Shown here: one piece after another, positions 12,481 to 24,220 of the stretch
How positions within the stretch are numbered: the first letter of the stretch is position 1
Layout: the number at the start of each line of letters is the position of its first letter
Assembly: GCA_943737045.1 (NCBI GenBank)
Contig: CALSFV010000004.1
Span: 321,501-385,500 of the forward strand
Reading direction: 5' to 3'
Origin: Parapristionchus giblindavisi
Lineage: Eukaryota > Nematoda > Chromadorea > Rhabditida > Diplogasteridae
DNA length: 64,000 nucleotides
The notes under the pieces: model-generated
Databases searched by the model: none
The model's input: the letters and a program-made list of their open reading frames with translations, nothing else
What the model was told of the DNA's origin: nothing
Made by a program: the position numbers and the translations under genes

Positions 12481-12883
12481 AAAAAAAACAACAAATAACA
12501 GTAAGATGGCGAAACAACCACTGGGAAACAACCAACCACCGAAACAACCACATTTTTAACACCTCCACCAACTCATCCTTCCTTCAATCCAATAAAACAC
12601 GATTCTTTTCAATTCATAGACCAACGCCACTGTAATACGACAATTATCACAACCCGAACGCAAATCTTTCATTCTTCGTTATATTTTAACTTCCACGCAC
12701 GCGATTTTCCGCATCAACTCAGTAATTATGATGACCACTAGAGATGATCGACAATGGACAAATGCGATACACGACTTCCGGATCATGCTATGCTGTAAAA
12801 AATCCATTATCTATGAGTGAACGTTTTGTCTCTTTACGGAATTCTTACGTTATAGATAATTAATTTTTTACCCTATCCCTTAA

Positions 12884-12996
12884 AGGGAGCGCAACCTCAC
12901 TCAATGGTCTCTTCGACGCGCAATGCTCTCTCGTTGTTAGAGAACAGAGAAATAGTGTGCATAATGAAGAGACTATTGAGAGAGGAAACGCCCCCT
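12884..12996. mobile_element. Small TTAA-flanked MITE
   Basis: Inverted ends AGGGAGCG / CGCCCCCT are flanked by TTAA at 12880-12883 and 12997-13000. The inner arms match CTCACTCAATGGTCTCTTC and its inverse. A related but less complete copy lies at about 13181-13302. TTAA targets are characteristic of piggyBac-type elements. No coding capacity. Confidence 0.55.
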
Positions 12997-13839
12997 TTAA
13001 CCTATACGGGAATGATTCTTTTACCCATGATGGAAGAATTCCGTAAAACGATGTTGGTAGGAATTTTTTCCCTATGTATCTTATTGTTATTTGTTGTTTA
13101 ATGTCAGTGTTAGACTTGTCACGACGATTGTATGAGAAATTATTGATCCGTCACTTCCACTCTTTTCATCCCCGTGAGTGTTATAGGGGCTGACACCTTC
13201 GTCAACGGTCTCTTCAACGCTCTACTCTCTCGTTGTTAGAGAACAGAGAAATAGTGTGCGCAATGAAGAGACAATTTGAGTGAGGTCACTCTCCCTTTAT
13301 GAACGCCATGTCATCCATAGATTATTTCTATTCAAGCAATACAACTATCAATCTATTTTATGTCACATTATTCTTGACGATCCGATTCATATCAAACCGC
13401 GGGACGATTGATAGATCTTCCATTCATTGACTATTCTAGCATTACCATCCGATCGATAAATACATAATGGGATAGTGCTATAGCTTAAATATCACGTAAC
13501 CACAATATTAATTTAATCAAGAATCAACTCGTGTTCGTCACTAATCGTTAATCAATAGCTATATCGTTATGAATGATTTATGAGAATAAATAATTATTGA
13601 AAGATGAGGAAGGTGTGTTGAATATTGCGAGCAATTATCGGCTATCAAGAGAAATGCCTTACTACTCAACAATACAATAGTTTTCTCGATATATATTATT
13701 ACACTTTAGTGTAACTTGTACCTATGTTGTTAGCTTGAAATTATAACAATTTTATTCATTTCTTCTGTGTTCGGGAAAAATATAAATAGGGAAAGAAAAT
13801 CTGTCTGAGGATGAAGAAGATATATACATAAATGGTATT

Positions 13840-13911
13840 CACCAAGGAAACAATGGATTTCACATTTGCCAAAAGTTTTCCTTTCTTCATTCTGTGCAAG
13901 TTTTGTCTACA
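13840..13911 (+). promoter_or_regulatory. Upstream block shared by genes A and B
   Basis: The segment AATGGATTTCACATTTGCCA 5' of gene A recurs, nearly unchanged, 5' of gene B (about 25600-25640). Genes E and C have a similar GAAACCATGG motif 55-90 bp before their ATG. Conservation outside exons suggests a promoter-proximal element or leader, but simple recent duplication could explain the A/B pair. Confidence 0.4.
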
Positions 13912-16900
13912 ATGTCGGTGTACACTATAACGTCTTTGATCTTTATCGGCCATGTGAGTTTGTTGAAGGATTTATCATGCTCTTTTACTCGAGTAACACT
14001 TTCCATGATTGGATGCCTCCGTAACGTACATATTATGTTGTAGTATTCTGCTACAATAACTCAATTGAAGGTAGAGTCATCGCGATTCAAATTCGGGGCT
14101 CTATTACTGAATATTAGATTTTTTTATATTCTCCTTTTCCAGGCTTTCGCAATGGAGTTCTGCTACGACCAAGTGAGGGAAGGTAAAGCTAGAACGATCC
14201 TTTCAAGTCCAGCCGTATCTACACAAGACACCTGCGAACAACAATGCTCGCAAAATGTACCTTTGTACACAATATTAAATACAATACGGTCAATATTTTG
14301 AGGGACGATCGTTTGCATGATCGTTGATGTGTTTGATCGATGTTTGATTGTTTGATCGATCGTTTGATCGTTTGATCGTTTCATAAATCGGTTGAGATTT
14401 GGCGTATGGCAACCAAAGTTGTACCATTGCTATCAGTGGGGGTGTACGGTATTGGGCTACCGTAACCGTCAGGAATCGCGATCTGATTTTTTCAGTCGAA
14501 CAATGACCCGGGGTTCATGGTTGAAAATGGCCGAAGTCCAAATACTAGTTGCCATTATATCAATAGCGAGCCAACTTTATCTTTCTGGAAACCGTAACCC
14601 GTACTACCGCAATCAAACAGGGATTTGCCGTGAATTTCGCTATAATATTGTAGGGTACGGTAGCTAGATTACGGTAGTTCGGGTTACGGTATCCATAAAG
14701 AGAAAACTTGGCTCACTATTGATAATAATAATAATATCTTTATTATGCTGGTACATAATGAACAATACATAGGACACAAACAAGAAAAATGGTTGGATAC
14801 ATAATTTACTATGCCACAACGGGGCAGCATAAGTATAGTAGTGGAAATCGAAAAAGTTAAGTTAAGAAGAAGAGCTACATATAATTGATCTAATTGAATT
14901 ACTAAACGACTTTGGATTAGGACATATAATCGAGCTATTGGGAAGAGAGTTCCAAACGTTTACAATACGGTTTGAAAAGAAATGAGAGAAACGAGTGGAT
15001 CTACAAGGGTGTTTACGAAGAATATAGTTGTGTCTACGGGAAATTCTAGAGGGTGAAGATAAAAGAAAGGTGGGATTGTCTATACTAACTAGTCCATGCA
15101 CTACTTTATAAATGAAACTCAAGTCTATAAGGGTGCGTCTTTGCTCAAGGAGATCAAGGTTGAGGTGTGATAATCGATTCGAATAAGAGGTAGGAGTGAG
15201 ACCGCATTTGGCATATATACTACGTGTAAATGATCTTTGAACTTTCTCTATGAGGTCGATAAGATATTGTTCGCGTGGAGACCATATTTCGCAAGCATAC
15301 TCTAGTATAGGCCTAACATATAAGGAGAACATGCGAGCGTACAAGATAGGATTTTTCGAGGAGAAAATACGGTAGATGTATGAACATCTAGCTTTGGCTC
15401 TAGAGACTATGGATAGAATGTGAGATGAAAAGCAGAGAGTATTACTGTAGGTAACGCCAAGATCAGTGAATTGCTTCACTACAGGAAGGGGAGTGTTATT
15501 GATCAAGAAGTCGATATCTGGATGATTATTTCCAATGCGCATAATAACTGTTTTGGAAAGTGAGATAGATAAACCCCATTGAGACGACCATTGTTGCAAT
15601 GTGGAAAGAGCTGTTTGGAGGGCGGATGTATCAGATATAGAGTAAAGTTTGACGTCATCTGCATAGATAACACAGTGTACTGTAGATGGGAGTACATGTG
15701 GTAGATCACTAATGTACATGCAGAAAAGCAGTGGACCGAGACAACTACCCTGTGGAACTCCTGATAGTACATTGAAAGGCTGGGATACGGTATCCCCTAC
15801 AATAACAGATTGAGATCGATTGGTAAGAAATGAACGAATCCAATTAAGGAGAGACCCTTTAACACCCAAAAGCGAACATTTATGTAGAAGTAGATCAATA
15901 GGAATTGAATCAAAAGCTTTCGAGAAATCAATGAATGCAACAGATATGAACTTGTTTTTGTCTAAAGCAGGGTACCAATGGGAGAAAGAGGAGAGTATGG
16001 CAGAAACACAAGATCGATTTGGCGTAAAACCATGTTGACAAGGGGAGACTAGTTTGTTATCGATTAGATGCTGCCAAAGTGCAGCGACAACTATCCTTTC
16101 AAATACTTTTGATGTAGAACACGTAAGTGAGATTGGTCGATAGGACGAGGCATTGTTTTTAGGCCCCTTTCGCTTGTATATGCCTTTGACATTGGCAGTT
16201 TGCCAAGATGAAGGTGAAGATCCGTGCAAAAGAAACCGATTGTAAATAATGGTAAGAGGGACACATATATGGTCTGAGGTGCGCTTAAGAAATACATATG
16301 GTATGTTATCGGGAGAGGAGGAGTTACGAGCAGGCAAAGAGCGCAAAAGTTTAGATACCGTAATGGGGTGGATGTCTATATAGTCAATGGTTCTATTAGA
16401 AGAGAGCGAGAAAGTATCAGGCGTACGATAAGAATTGCTATTAAATGATTGCAAGAAATGACGAGCCAGTTCATTAGCCTTTAAAAGGCGTTCTCGGTAA
16501 GATTGCAGGGAACGGCAAGCGTGGCACAGTTGGTGAAAATCGTTTCGATGTGCTCAAACTTCACAGGTGGAGTGCCTAGGGGTGGGATACACTTCAGCCA
16601 AAAAGTTGGATTGCAAAAGTGATCTTTGATCTTTGATCTCGCGAAAAATAAATTTGAGATTTTCATATCATGTTATATACCATTCGAAAGAGCGCAAAAA
16701 GTTATATTAGAATATGAATTTTCAAAGGTTTTGGTCTAACCCAAAGCAAGTAATGCGCGAAAAACCAGATTTTTGGGACATTTTCAATCTTCAAAAAAAT
16801 AAATCACCACTTTACAATAATCTCCGGGGAAATTCAATGTCGCTATCTTGTAGGAAATTTAATGTAGAATTTAATAAAAATATTCCGGAAAAAAATCTAT

Positions 16901-19900
16901 CTAGTCTAAACATCACTTTTAAAGCAAATTTATCGCCCGATCGAGCTTCGATCGAGCCATCAGGTTCGAATCCCACCCAAGGACAAAATCTTTTGCTGAT
17001 TTTTCGCGGGCTTACCAAAGCTGTCCGAGGCTTCCCTATGGGAAAATTGGCATTTTAAAGTATTTTTTGTCCATGTTTACCAGTTTTATTGACTTTATTA
17101 CTTCTTGATTTCAATATCTCACTGAATGTGTCAATGTGGTCAGAGATATGTGAATGAGAAGAGAAAATCGATGAGGTGCAGCGCAAAAGAATGAAGAAAG
17201 TCGTATGATGAGGTTATTAAATCACACTATCTGAGAAAATTCAACAACTGAATTTTTGTTTGGTATCGACAAAAAAAGGATTTTCTGATAATTAGCCTTC
17301 GTTGACCGTTGATCGAAAAACTCTCCTAAGCAATAGTTTCTTAGAATTAGACAAGGATTCGAATGCGCCCAGTCACGAATCGATTAGATTAGAAATAAAC
17401 GTTTTAGGGAACGTCGCCAATCCTCACCACAATTGAATACAGCAAACAAAATTGATTCGTTTATAAACTTGCCTTGATTTAAAAATTATCAATATTAAAC
17501 TGAAGGTGTAATATAATATGCAGAAGCTATTGAGCAAATAAAAAATTTACCTGGGCCATGGGAAAATAGTGAGAATTAATTTAATGTCAATTTTTTTCTA
17601 AAATATCCCGAATTCCAGCCTTCGCTGATCTTTGATCAAAAAACTTTCCTCAGCAATAGTTTCTTAGAATTCGCCAAGGAGTCCATTGCACTCATGGAGC
17701 CTGTAATTATCATACATAAAACAGAAAAATCCTTTTTTTGTCGATACCACACATATGTCTACTTTCTCAGATAGCGTGTTTTAAGTAATAGTGACGACTC
17801 CGAAGAATACAATTTGAGCAATTGTAATGAATTTTTGAAAGGTGAAATGACAAGAGAAGACGAAGAAGTTGATCTCGGTGAGGCAGAGAAGTTATCTTTA
17901 ATGGAAATGATAATATTTATGCGTTTTCGAGAAAACACGGTACAGAAAAGAACGGCTAAAATGTGTGAATGAGACGAACATGTTGAAATGATGTAAACGG
18001 TTTTTGGTGAACAAATAACTGTCGAAATAGAATTGCTATGGGAAATAAGGAGATTACATCAATTTTCACTCAGGGGAACTAATGGTAATCGTACAAGAAG
18101 CCATGCTGCTCTAGGAAAGAAACTATTATGCCTGTAATGAAAGCGTGAGCCTGGGATATTAAAATTGAGACCATTATGAGTAGTATAAAGACGAAAGAAA
18201 TGTGGTTTTCGATTAGAGATTTTGTATTTTCCTCTGATAGCTGATTTGATATCGCTTTCTTCTCTTCGTGTTTCAAGGGTATCTAAACTCTTTCGAGCTA
18301 TTTAGCAAAAAATAGACATGTGAATGAGAAGAGAAAATCGATGGTCGAAAAATTCATGATGGTCCGAGACCAAATAGTTCATGGCAGTATATCAACAGTG
18401 AGTTAATTCTTTTTTTTTCCTGGATATCGTAACCGAACTACCGTAATTTAGCTGCCCTATAGTATTGTTGCGAAGTTAACTCCAAATTCGCATTTTAAAG
18501 GTTAGGTATTGGTGGATCCTGAATACCGTACTCTGCTTACAGTAACCCTAGTAACAGTGATCATGAATGCAGTGGTGTATTATGAACTGACTTTATTTTT
18601 GGATTCATTTTAAAATTCGTTTCTTTGTAAATTCATGCTCAGCTCGTTGAAGTTATTTTATTTATATATTTTACTATTCAAAATCATGCACGCATGAACT
18701 TCGACAAAATACTATAGGATAGAGTGGCTAGATTACGGTAGTTTGGGTTACGGTATTCGGAAAAGTAAAAGTTAGCTCACTGTTGATATGCTGGTATATA
18801 GTATTTGGTTTTGCACCATCATGAATTTTTCTACCTTGGCAAATTTTCAACCATGATCCCCGAGTTGACTGAAAAAAATCAGTTAGCGATTCCCGATATT
18901 CGGCAGCAAAATACCGTGCATCCCTATTGATAACAATGGTAGTCACGATCGATGAATAGCTCGAAAGTCTTTTCCTCATTGTCATTATCAGATAACTTCT
19001 CTTCCTCACCGAGATCAACTTCTTCGCCTTCTCTTGTCATTTCACCTTTCAAAAATTCATTGCAATTACTCAAATTGTATTCTTCGGAGTCGTCACTATT
19101 ACTTAATAACCTCATCATACGACTTTCTTCATTCTTTTGCGCTGCACCTCATCGATTTTCTCTTCTCATTCACATATCTCTGACCACATTGACACATTCA
19201 GTGAGATATTGAAATCAAGAAGTAATAAAGTCAATAAAACTGGTAAACATGGACAAAAAATACTTTAAAATGCCAATTTTCCCATAGGGAAGCCTCGGAC
19301 AGCTTTGGTAAGCCCGCGAAAAATCAGCAAAAGATTTTGTCCTTGGGTGGGATTCGGACCTGATGGCTCGATCGAAGCTCGATCGGGCGATAAATTTGCT
19401 TTAAAAGTGATGTTTAGACTAGATAGATTTTTTCCGGAATATTTTTATTAAATTTTACATTAAATTTCCTACAAGATAGCGACATTGAATTTCCCCGGAG
19501 ATTATTGTAAAGTGGTGATTTATTTTTTTGAAGATTGAAAATGTCCCAAAAATCTGGTTTTTCGCGCATTACTTGCTTTGGGTTAGACCAAAACCTTTGA
19601 AAATTCATATTCTAATATAACTTTTTGCGCTCTTTCGAATGGTATATAACATGATATGAAATTCTCAAATTTAGTTTTCGCGAGATCAAAGATCAAAGAT
19701 CACTTTTGGAATTCAACTTTTTGGCTGAAGTGTATAACACCCCTAGGCACTCCACCTGTGAAGTTAGAGCACATCGAAACGATTTTCACCAACTGTGCCA
19801 CTTTGCTTGCCGTCTTAGCGAGAACGCCTTTTAAATGGTCAGCGGTGCAATGCGAACCATCAGGAGAGACAAGAGTAGGAAGCGATAGAGATTGATCTTT

Positions 19901-22900
19901 GATCTTTGAACTAGAATATGCATAGAATGAGCGAAGATTACGAGATCGTAATAGAGATTTTTCTTTATTCTTACGAGTTTGTTTAATGCACTTTCTAAGA
20001 GCAGAGCTAGCGTGGAGATAAGGTGATAAACCTATAGATGTGCGCATTCTGTAAAGAGACCTACATTTTGACAGAAGTCTACGAGCTTTGGGCGAAAATT
20101 TAAGGAGTTTGTAGGATACCGATCTATAGGGTACGTTGCGATCAATAATAGATGATATTGTGTCCACAAAAATAGTATAGATTAAGGTGGCATCAGTGTG
20201 ATTTGAGAACAGAGAATTCCAATCAATCGAGTCTATTTCGAAATTTACAAGGTTCCAGTCTACATTTGCATAGTTGCGGCGCTTACATGGTTTAGGTTTC
20301 GTGAGAGAGGTGGCTATACTAAAGCGTACAATAGAATGATCTAAAGATGGGAGAGGAGCTTCTACAAATGAGGATGATATTATGGAAGGATGAGAAGTTA
20401 AGAGTAGATCAAGGATATGGTTGCCTCTAGTTGGATCGATAATCAATTGTGTAAGAGATGAAGAGATAGAGAAGTGAAGGAGGGCTGATGATGGATGTGA
20501 TATAGAAAGAGAAGGAACGGATAAAGATGGCCAATCTACTTCCTTACAGTTGAAATCCCCAGTTATAATGATTGGACAAATATTACTAAGGTACAATTGA
20601 TTTAGCCATTCTAGGCACTCAAGAAAAGAATCGATAATACAAGTGGGACTACGGTAGACAGCGCAGAGGATTACTGTAGAAGATGCTGTACGAGATATCT
20701 TACAGGCAATGGCTTGGCAATGAGTAGAGAAAGAGCGAGCATCTATTAGAAGAGATGGAATTGATTGATCGATGAGAAGTGCAACTCCTCCCCCGCGGGT
20801 TGAAGAGCACCTATCAGAACGATAGACAGTAAATCGATTGAAAGACAACATGGCATCAGTTACCGTAGAAGAAGTGGCCCAAGTCTCCGTTAGAGAAAGA
20901 ATAGAAAGAGACCATTCATTAGCATACTGCTCAAGCATTGATAGCTTATTCGAAATAGATCTGGTATTGATTAAAGCGCATGATAGACTGAGTATAGACT
21001 TAGAGTGATTTTGCGAGCAGTTTGACAAGGGCTGAGAGATAGAAGTAGGAAAATGAGATGTGACAGGAATAGACGATAAATGAGCAGCCCGAAGAGGGGA
21101 TGCCTAAGCGTTAGCTTGAGAGAATAGAGAGCTATGAGGAACAACTAGACGATGATGGATAGGAGAGGAGCGTGCGGAATGCATAGATTCAGACAGAGGA
21201 GATAGCACAGAAGACTGGGATACCTTGCCTGCTTAGACTCGCGAGCAGGAGGAGAGTTCAGGTTAGCTCTCTTTCTATCACGGGAGTTCGTAGTTGTCCT
21301 TCCTCTGGTTGTGCCACCGCCGCGTCCTCCGCGTGCACCGCGTCTGGTACCTGATCTGCCTCTCGAATGAGTATTCTGGAATTCTCTATCGATGAAGTCA
21401 GAAAGTAATGATAGACCAGGTACTGAACTCTCATCTCTCTCACTCTTCTTCCAATCGGAAGGCAACTTCTTAGGATCACGAATCTCTACCAATCGCAAAT
21501 CTCTTACCACGAAACGAATCATACCGTACTCCTCATTCAGTGCGGCAGCTTGTCTTCTGAGGGAGCGGTCCGCCTCTAGCTGGTCTCGGGTGTAATCTGG
21601 GCGAATGAACGCCCGATTATGCAGTGTTCAGAACTTGGAAAATGCACGAAAATGCGGAAAATGCTGTTCAAAAGTTCAACCGGAAAATGCTCTGAAAATG
21701 CTCATTTTCGAGGATTTTGAGCAAATTTTAATGTTTTTTTGTTTAATATCAACGTTTATTGGTCGCAAACAGTGTTATGGACGCATTTTATTGATGATAA
21801 GTGATATTTTTAAATATGGACTCGCTAGGTTGATTTTTCGCAGCATTTTCGTTGATTTTCGGCTTAAAGTGCTCAAAAAAGGATCATACGATATTTATTT
21901 CAGCAGCATACTTTATAAATGACCTAAGTTAGCTGTTTTCCATGAAACATCGAGGTTCAACGCTTTTAAAGTGTATAAAACCATCTTTTTCGATCCAAAA
22001 TCGAGCATTTTCGAGCATTTTCCACCTGAACTTTTGAACAGCATTTTCCGCATTTTCTTGCATTTTCCAAGTTCTGAACACAGCATTAGAACCAGATAGA
22101 CGACCGCACTTCACTCTGATGGCCTCTTGGAGGAAAAGCGCTCGGATCTTGGCATCCGGAAGCTTAATCTTGATTATCCTAGGTGTCTTTCGACCTTCAG
22201 GAACCGTGGCAGGGAAACGATAGAATTCAATCTTATCCCTGACACGATTCAGATCAACATTATCGATCGAATCGAGGATCTTATTGATAAGCTCCCTATC
22301 GTTACTTACCGTATCCTCTTCGCACTCACCCTCCGGGCAATTGACAAGCACTGCCCGGGTCATCTTGTCCTCAATCGTCTCCTTATTGCCCATAACACTG
22401 GTCATGGCTGCCTGAACGGAACTCGAGGATACTGTACTTCTTACAGTATGATTAACTAAGATTCTAACTAGCTGAGTGAGCTCAGCAATCTGCTTACCCT
22501 GATTGAGTATCATATCTCGAAACTCAGACAAATCACTCATCTCTGATAAGAAGAGATTGTGATGAGAGAGAGAGGAGAAGTGAGAGAGTGCAGAGAAAGA
22601 AAGTCAATCAATACTGGAGAGACTCTCCACCGAGTGACGAAATGACAGCAAAACACAGTGTTAGTAAGGTAAAACTTGGTCAATTGGTTAGAATAGGGAT
22701 TGGGCCGCGTGTGGGTACAGCCGACAACTGTATCACTCTCCTGGGTAGGTAATATCAAGTGAAAGACAGAGGAAACACACGAGACGTGTGTTTACAGTGG
22801 GAGCGAGAGGAGACACGACCTCCTCTCACTGAACCAGAGAGTGACTATGAACCAGAGAGTGACTATGAACCAGAGAGTGACTGTGAACCAGAGAGTGACT

Positions 22901-24220
22901 ATAATGTCAACTAGTATTTGATATCGAGCCATCATGAATTTTTCGACTTCTGCCATTTTCAACCATGAACCCCGGGTCATGGGTCAACTGAAAAAAATCA
23001 GTTCGCGATTCCTGACGGTTACGGTAGCCCAATACCGTACACTCCCACTGATAGCAATGGTACAACTTTGGTTGCCATACATCAAATCCCATCCGATTTA
23101 TGATCCGTTGTGCAAACGATCGTTGGCAAAATGATCGCCCCCCAATATTTTTGCAGATATCTTGCCTTGCCATCACCTATTCAGAAACGCAGAAGTGCGT
23201 CTTACTCGGAAATGTAAGGCCTGGCTTAATGTGTAGTTCATCTGTTTCTGTACTAAAGAAAGGAATATGTCCTGTGACTGCTTCGTCATATTCTTCAACA
23301 ACTACGCCTGCATCAACTTCACCTAGTAAGAATAAAACTTAATAAATGTTCATTAATTTTCTTTACATTATATTTAGCTGTTTTCGTTAGGTGTGTGCAA
23401 ACTCTCTCATGAATAATTTCTACCACAAACAATAATTCAACAGATTTTTCATAGACAGATGTTAAGCGATTGATGCGGTCGTTGGCTTGATTTCAGCTTG
23501 TCCTCCATTAAAACCTACATTGAAGTGCCTTCCGTCGAAGGATTGCGATGCTAAGGCTGTCGAATTCTACATAGGGAACAGCGATTGTTTGGATTGTGCA
23601 TATCTGGGTGTCTCTGACCTAAATTACAAGTTTCTTGTAAGTTACCTTACAATAATAATTCAATATAACAGGCTGTGAAATGGGTTAGAAATATCAAAGA
23701 GAAATATACGTTTAAAGATGGTGGCCCGCGAATGTTCAGATAAATCACTACACCCCTCTTGTGCGAATGCAAAGTGATATGCGAAGAGTTAGTGCAGCCT
23801 CTCACCTATCCCATAGCGCAGTGGTAAACATTCAGACTCGTTACCCGTTTGACGCAAGTTCGAAACCTATTGCCGAATTTCCTCAATTTTCAAAAAGCGC
23901 GCCCTTCCCTGAACCGGGCTTGATGGTTCTTTAATGTTTCTAGCGATTAATAGACTAAATCAGCACAAAATAAATAGTGTACGGTACGTAGAATAACTTT
24001 TGCTACCTTTCTGTCTTCACAGTTTGTTCACGAAAATATTCGTGGGACACCACCTTTAAAAGATTATATAGGGAGATTAATTGATATATTGAAGGTTCAA
24101 TGTGATGGTCACTGGATGCCTCAGAATGACGAATATGAGATGCCGTGTGGAGAAACTGGATGGATCTATAATGGAAACGTATTGCCATCTGATTGCTTAA
24201 TCACTGCGACCTTCGGTTGA
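13912..24220 (+). CDS. Gene A: secreted PAN-like / C-terminal Cys-module protein (196 aa)
   Basis: Exons 13912-13953 (signal peptide MSVYTITSLIFIGH), 14143-14256, 23157-23325, 23497-23636, 24095-24220; 591 nt, in frame. Exons 2-3 encode a PAN/Apple-like domain (EFCYDQ, CEQQCSQN, SCLAITYS, KCVLLGNV). A short Ser/Thr linker (SSYSSTTTPASTSP) follows. Exons 4-5 encode a second module with CPPLKPTLKCLPSKDCD, CDGHWMPQND and DCLITATFG, resembling nematode C6/DUF281-type secreted domains (tentative). PAN domains commonly bind protein or carbohydrate; the role here is unknown. Intron 2 is 8.9 kb because of an 8.84-kb nested transposon insertion, while the matching intron in gene B is 59 bp. Intron 4 holds a TTAA MITE that is absent from gene B. 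The reading frame is intact, but the huge intron may impair expression. Confidence 0.78.
14862..21028 (-). CDS. LINE ORF2 (endonuclease + reverse transcriptase), split by a TTAA insertion
   Basis: The 5' part (21028 to 19835) encodes an APE-type endonuclease (LTETWATSS, GGGVALLID, ITGDFNCKEVDW, and a Leu-Asp-His-Ser near the end: PSLDHSIV). The 3' part (16480 to 14862) encodes a reverse transcriptase with SYRPISLTC, DFSKAFDS, SGVPQGSCLGPLLF and the catalytic YADD in CVIYADDVKLYS. The two parts are separated by a 3346-bp element with TTAA on both sides. Counting 1194 + 4 + 1619 nt gives 2817 nt, or 938 codons plus stop, so removal of the insertion with one TTAA restores the frame exactly. As it stands ORF2 is disrupted and inactive. 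It makes cDNA by target-primed reverse transcription in intact relatives. Confidence 0.82.
17221..17780. mobile_element. TTAA-flanked element inside the 3.35-kb foldback
   Basis: Ends ATCACACTATCTGAGAAA and AACACGCTATCTGAGAAA (inverted) are flanked by TTAA (17217-17220 and 17781-17784). The other arm of the host (about 19085-19110) has the single uninterrupted TTAA at the same point. The interior holds two direct copies, about 60 bp each, of a segment with AAGCAATAGTTTCTTAGAATT or a variant. No coding region. Confidence 0.7.
18070..18300 (-). pseudogene. LINE reverse transcriptase C-terminal fragment
   Basis: The minus strand reads SLDTLETRREESDIKSAIRG and then IPGSRFHYRHNSFFPRAAW, matching the C-terminus of the LINE at 53744-54853 (LETLEKRR, NPGSRFQYRHYSFFARAA). 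It is a short remnant in the loop of the 3.35-kb element, from a different LINE family than the one at 14708-22830. Confidence 0.65.
18924..19118 (-). pseudogene. Acidic N-terminal fragment of a probable piggyBac-type transposase
   Basis: The minus-strand frame starts MMRLLSNSDDSEEYNL and is rich in Asp/Glu (EEVDLGEEEKLSDNDNEEK), as are the N-termini of many piggyBac transposases. The same start is repeated in inverted orientation on the + strand (about 17205-17900), where it is broken by the element at 17221-17780. Its host element has TTAA target duplications, which supports the assignment. No catalytic domain is present. Confidence 0.5.
21145..22540 (-). pseudogene. LINE ORF1, interrupted
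   Basis: It begins MSDLSEFRDMILNQGKQIAEL, a likely coiled-coil start, and continues to GRLSGSNA near 22082. After an inserted 458-bp element the frame resumes with FIRPDYTRDQLEADRSLRR, a motif seen in the RNA-binding ORF1 proteins of many LINEs, and ends in an Arg/Gly-rich tail (RRGARGGRGGG). The insertion does not restore a clean frame in my reading, so small indels may also be present. The product would be a nucleic-acid chaperone in an intact relative. Confidence 0.65.
21624..22081. mobile_element. 458-bp inverted-repeat element in LINE ORF1
   Basis: Ends GTGTTCAGAACTTGGAAAAT and its inverse enclose arms with repeated GAAAATGC units. The target duplication is not clear; GC or GCA is shared by the flanks. 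No coding region. Confidence 0.6.
22832..22904 (+). repeat. 18-bp tandem repeat, four copies
   Basis: GAACCAGAGAGTGACTAT is repeated four times with one substitution. It sits at the junction between the LINE 5' end and the right arm of the surrounding long-TIR element. Confidence 0.8.
23716..24055. mobile_element. TTAA MITE with internal tRNA-like sequence (gene A intron 4)
   Basis: Ends AGATGGTGGCCCGCGAAT and its near inverse are flanked by TTAA (23712-23715 and 24056-24059). The same intron of gene B has the unoccupied site TTTAAAAGATT, so the insertion postdates the A/B duplication. Inside, about 23808-23880, TAGCGCAGTGGTAAAC (A-box) and GTTCGAAACC (B-box) form a tRNA-like pol III promoter. 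Copies are at 27184-27521 and 47090-47430, with a shorter relative at 28860-29147. Confidence 0.72.

Larger units (their letters stand above)
16485..19830. mobile_element. piggyBac-like TTAA foldback element (3.35 kb)
   Basis: Termini AAGGCGTTCTCG are inverted and flanked by TTAA (16481-16484 and 19831-19834). The arms are about 740 bp or more (16485-17220 plus 17785-17900 against about 18990-19830). Each arm carries the same acidic coding start (see 18924-19118) and a sequence with GGTTCGAATCC, a tRNA B-box match. The central part contains a LINE fragment (about 18070-18300). A fragment of its right end occurs at about 39475-39545. No full transposase is present. Confidence 0.75.
14708..22830 (-). 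mobile_element. CR1/Jockey-like LINE with two nested insertions
   Basis: The element runs on the minus strand: a 5' region (about 22541-22830), ORF1 (22540 to 21145), ORF2 (21028 to 14862) and a 3' end with a short TTATTA microsatellite tail near 14715-14730 instead of poly(A), as in CR1-type LINEs. Without the inserts at 16485-19830 and 21624-22081 it would be about 4.3 kb, a normal full length. It appears young, since ORF2 is open except for the insertion. Confidence 0.75.
14300..23142. mobile_element. Mutator-like long-TIR element (8.84 kb with nested insertions)
   Basis: The ends GAGGGACGATCGTTT and GGGGGGCGATCATTTTGC are inverted and flanked by the same 9 bp, CAATATTTT (14291-14299 and 23143-23151). 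The arms (about 14300-14570 and 22906-23142) share a long block around GTGTACGGTATTGGGCTACC. A 9-bp duplication with long inverted repeats is typical of Mutator-like elements. No transposase is seen, and the interior is almost wholly occupied by the LINE at 14708-22830. It lies in intron 2 of gene A. Confidence 0.7.

Noticed and set aside
16714..17058. 114-aa open frame
   Set aside because: Lies in the inverted arm of the TTAA element and is mirrored in the other arm; no recognisable protein.
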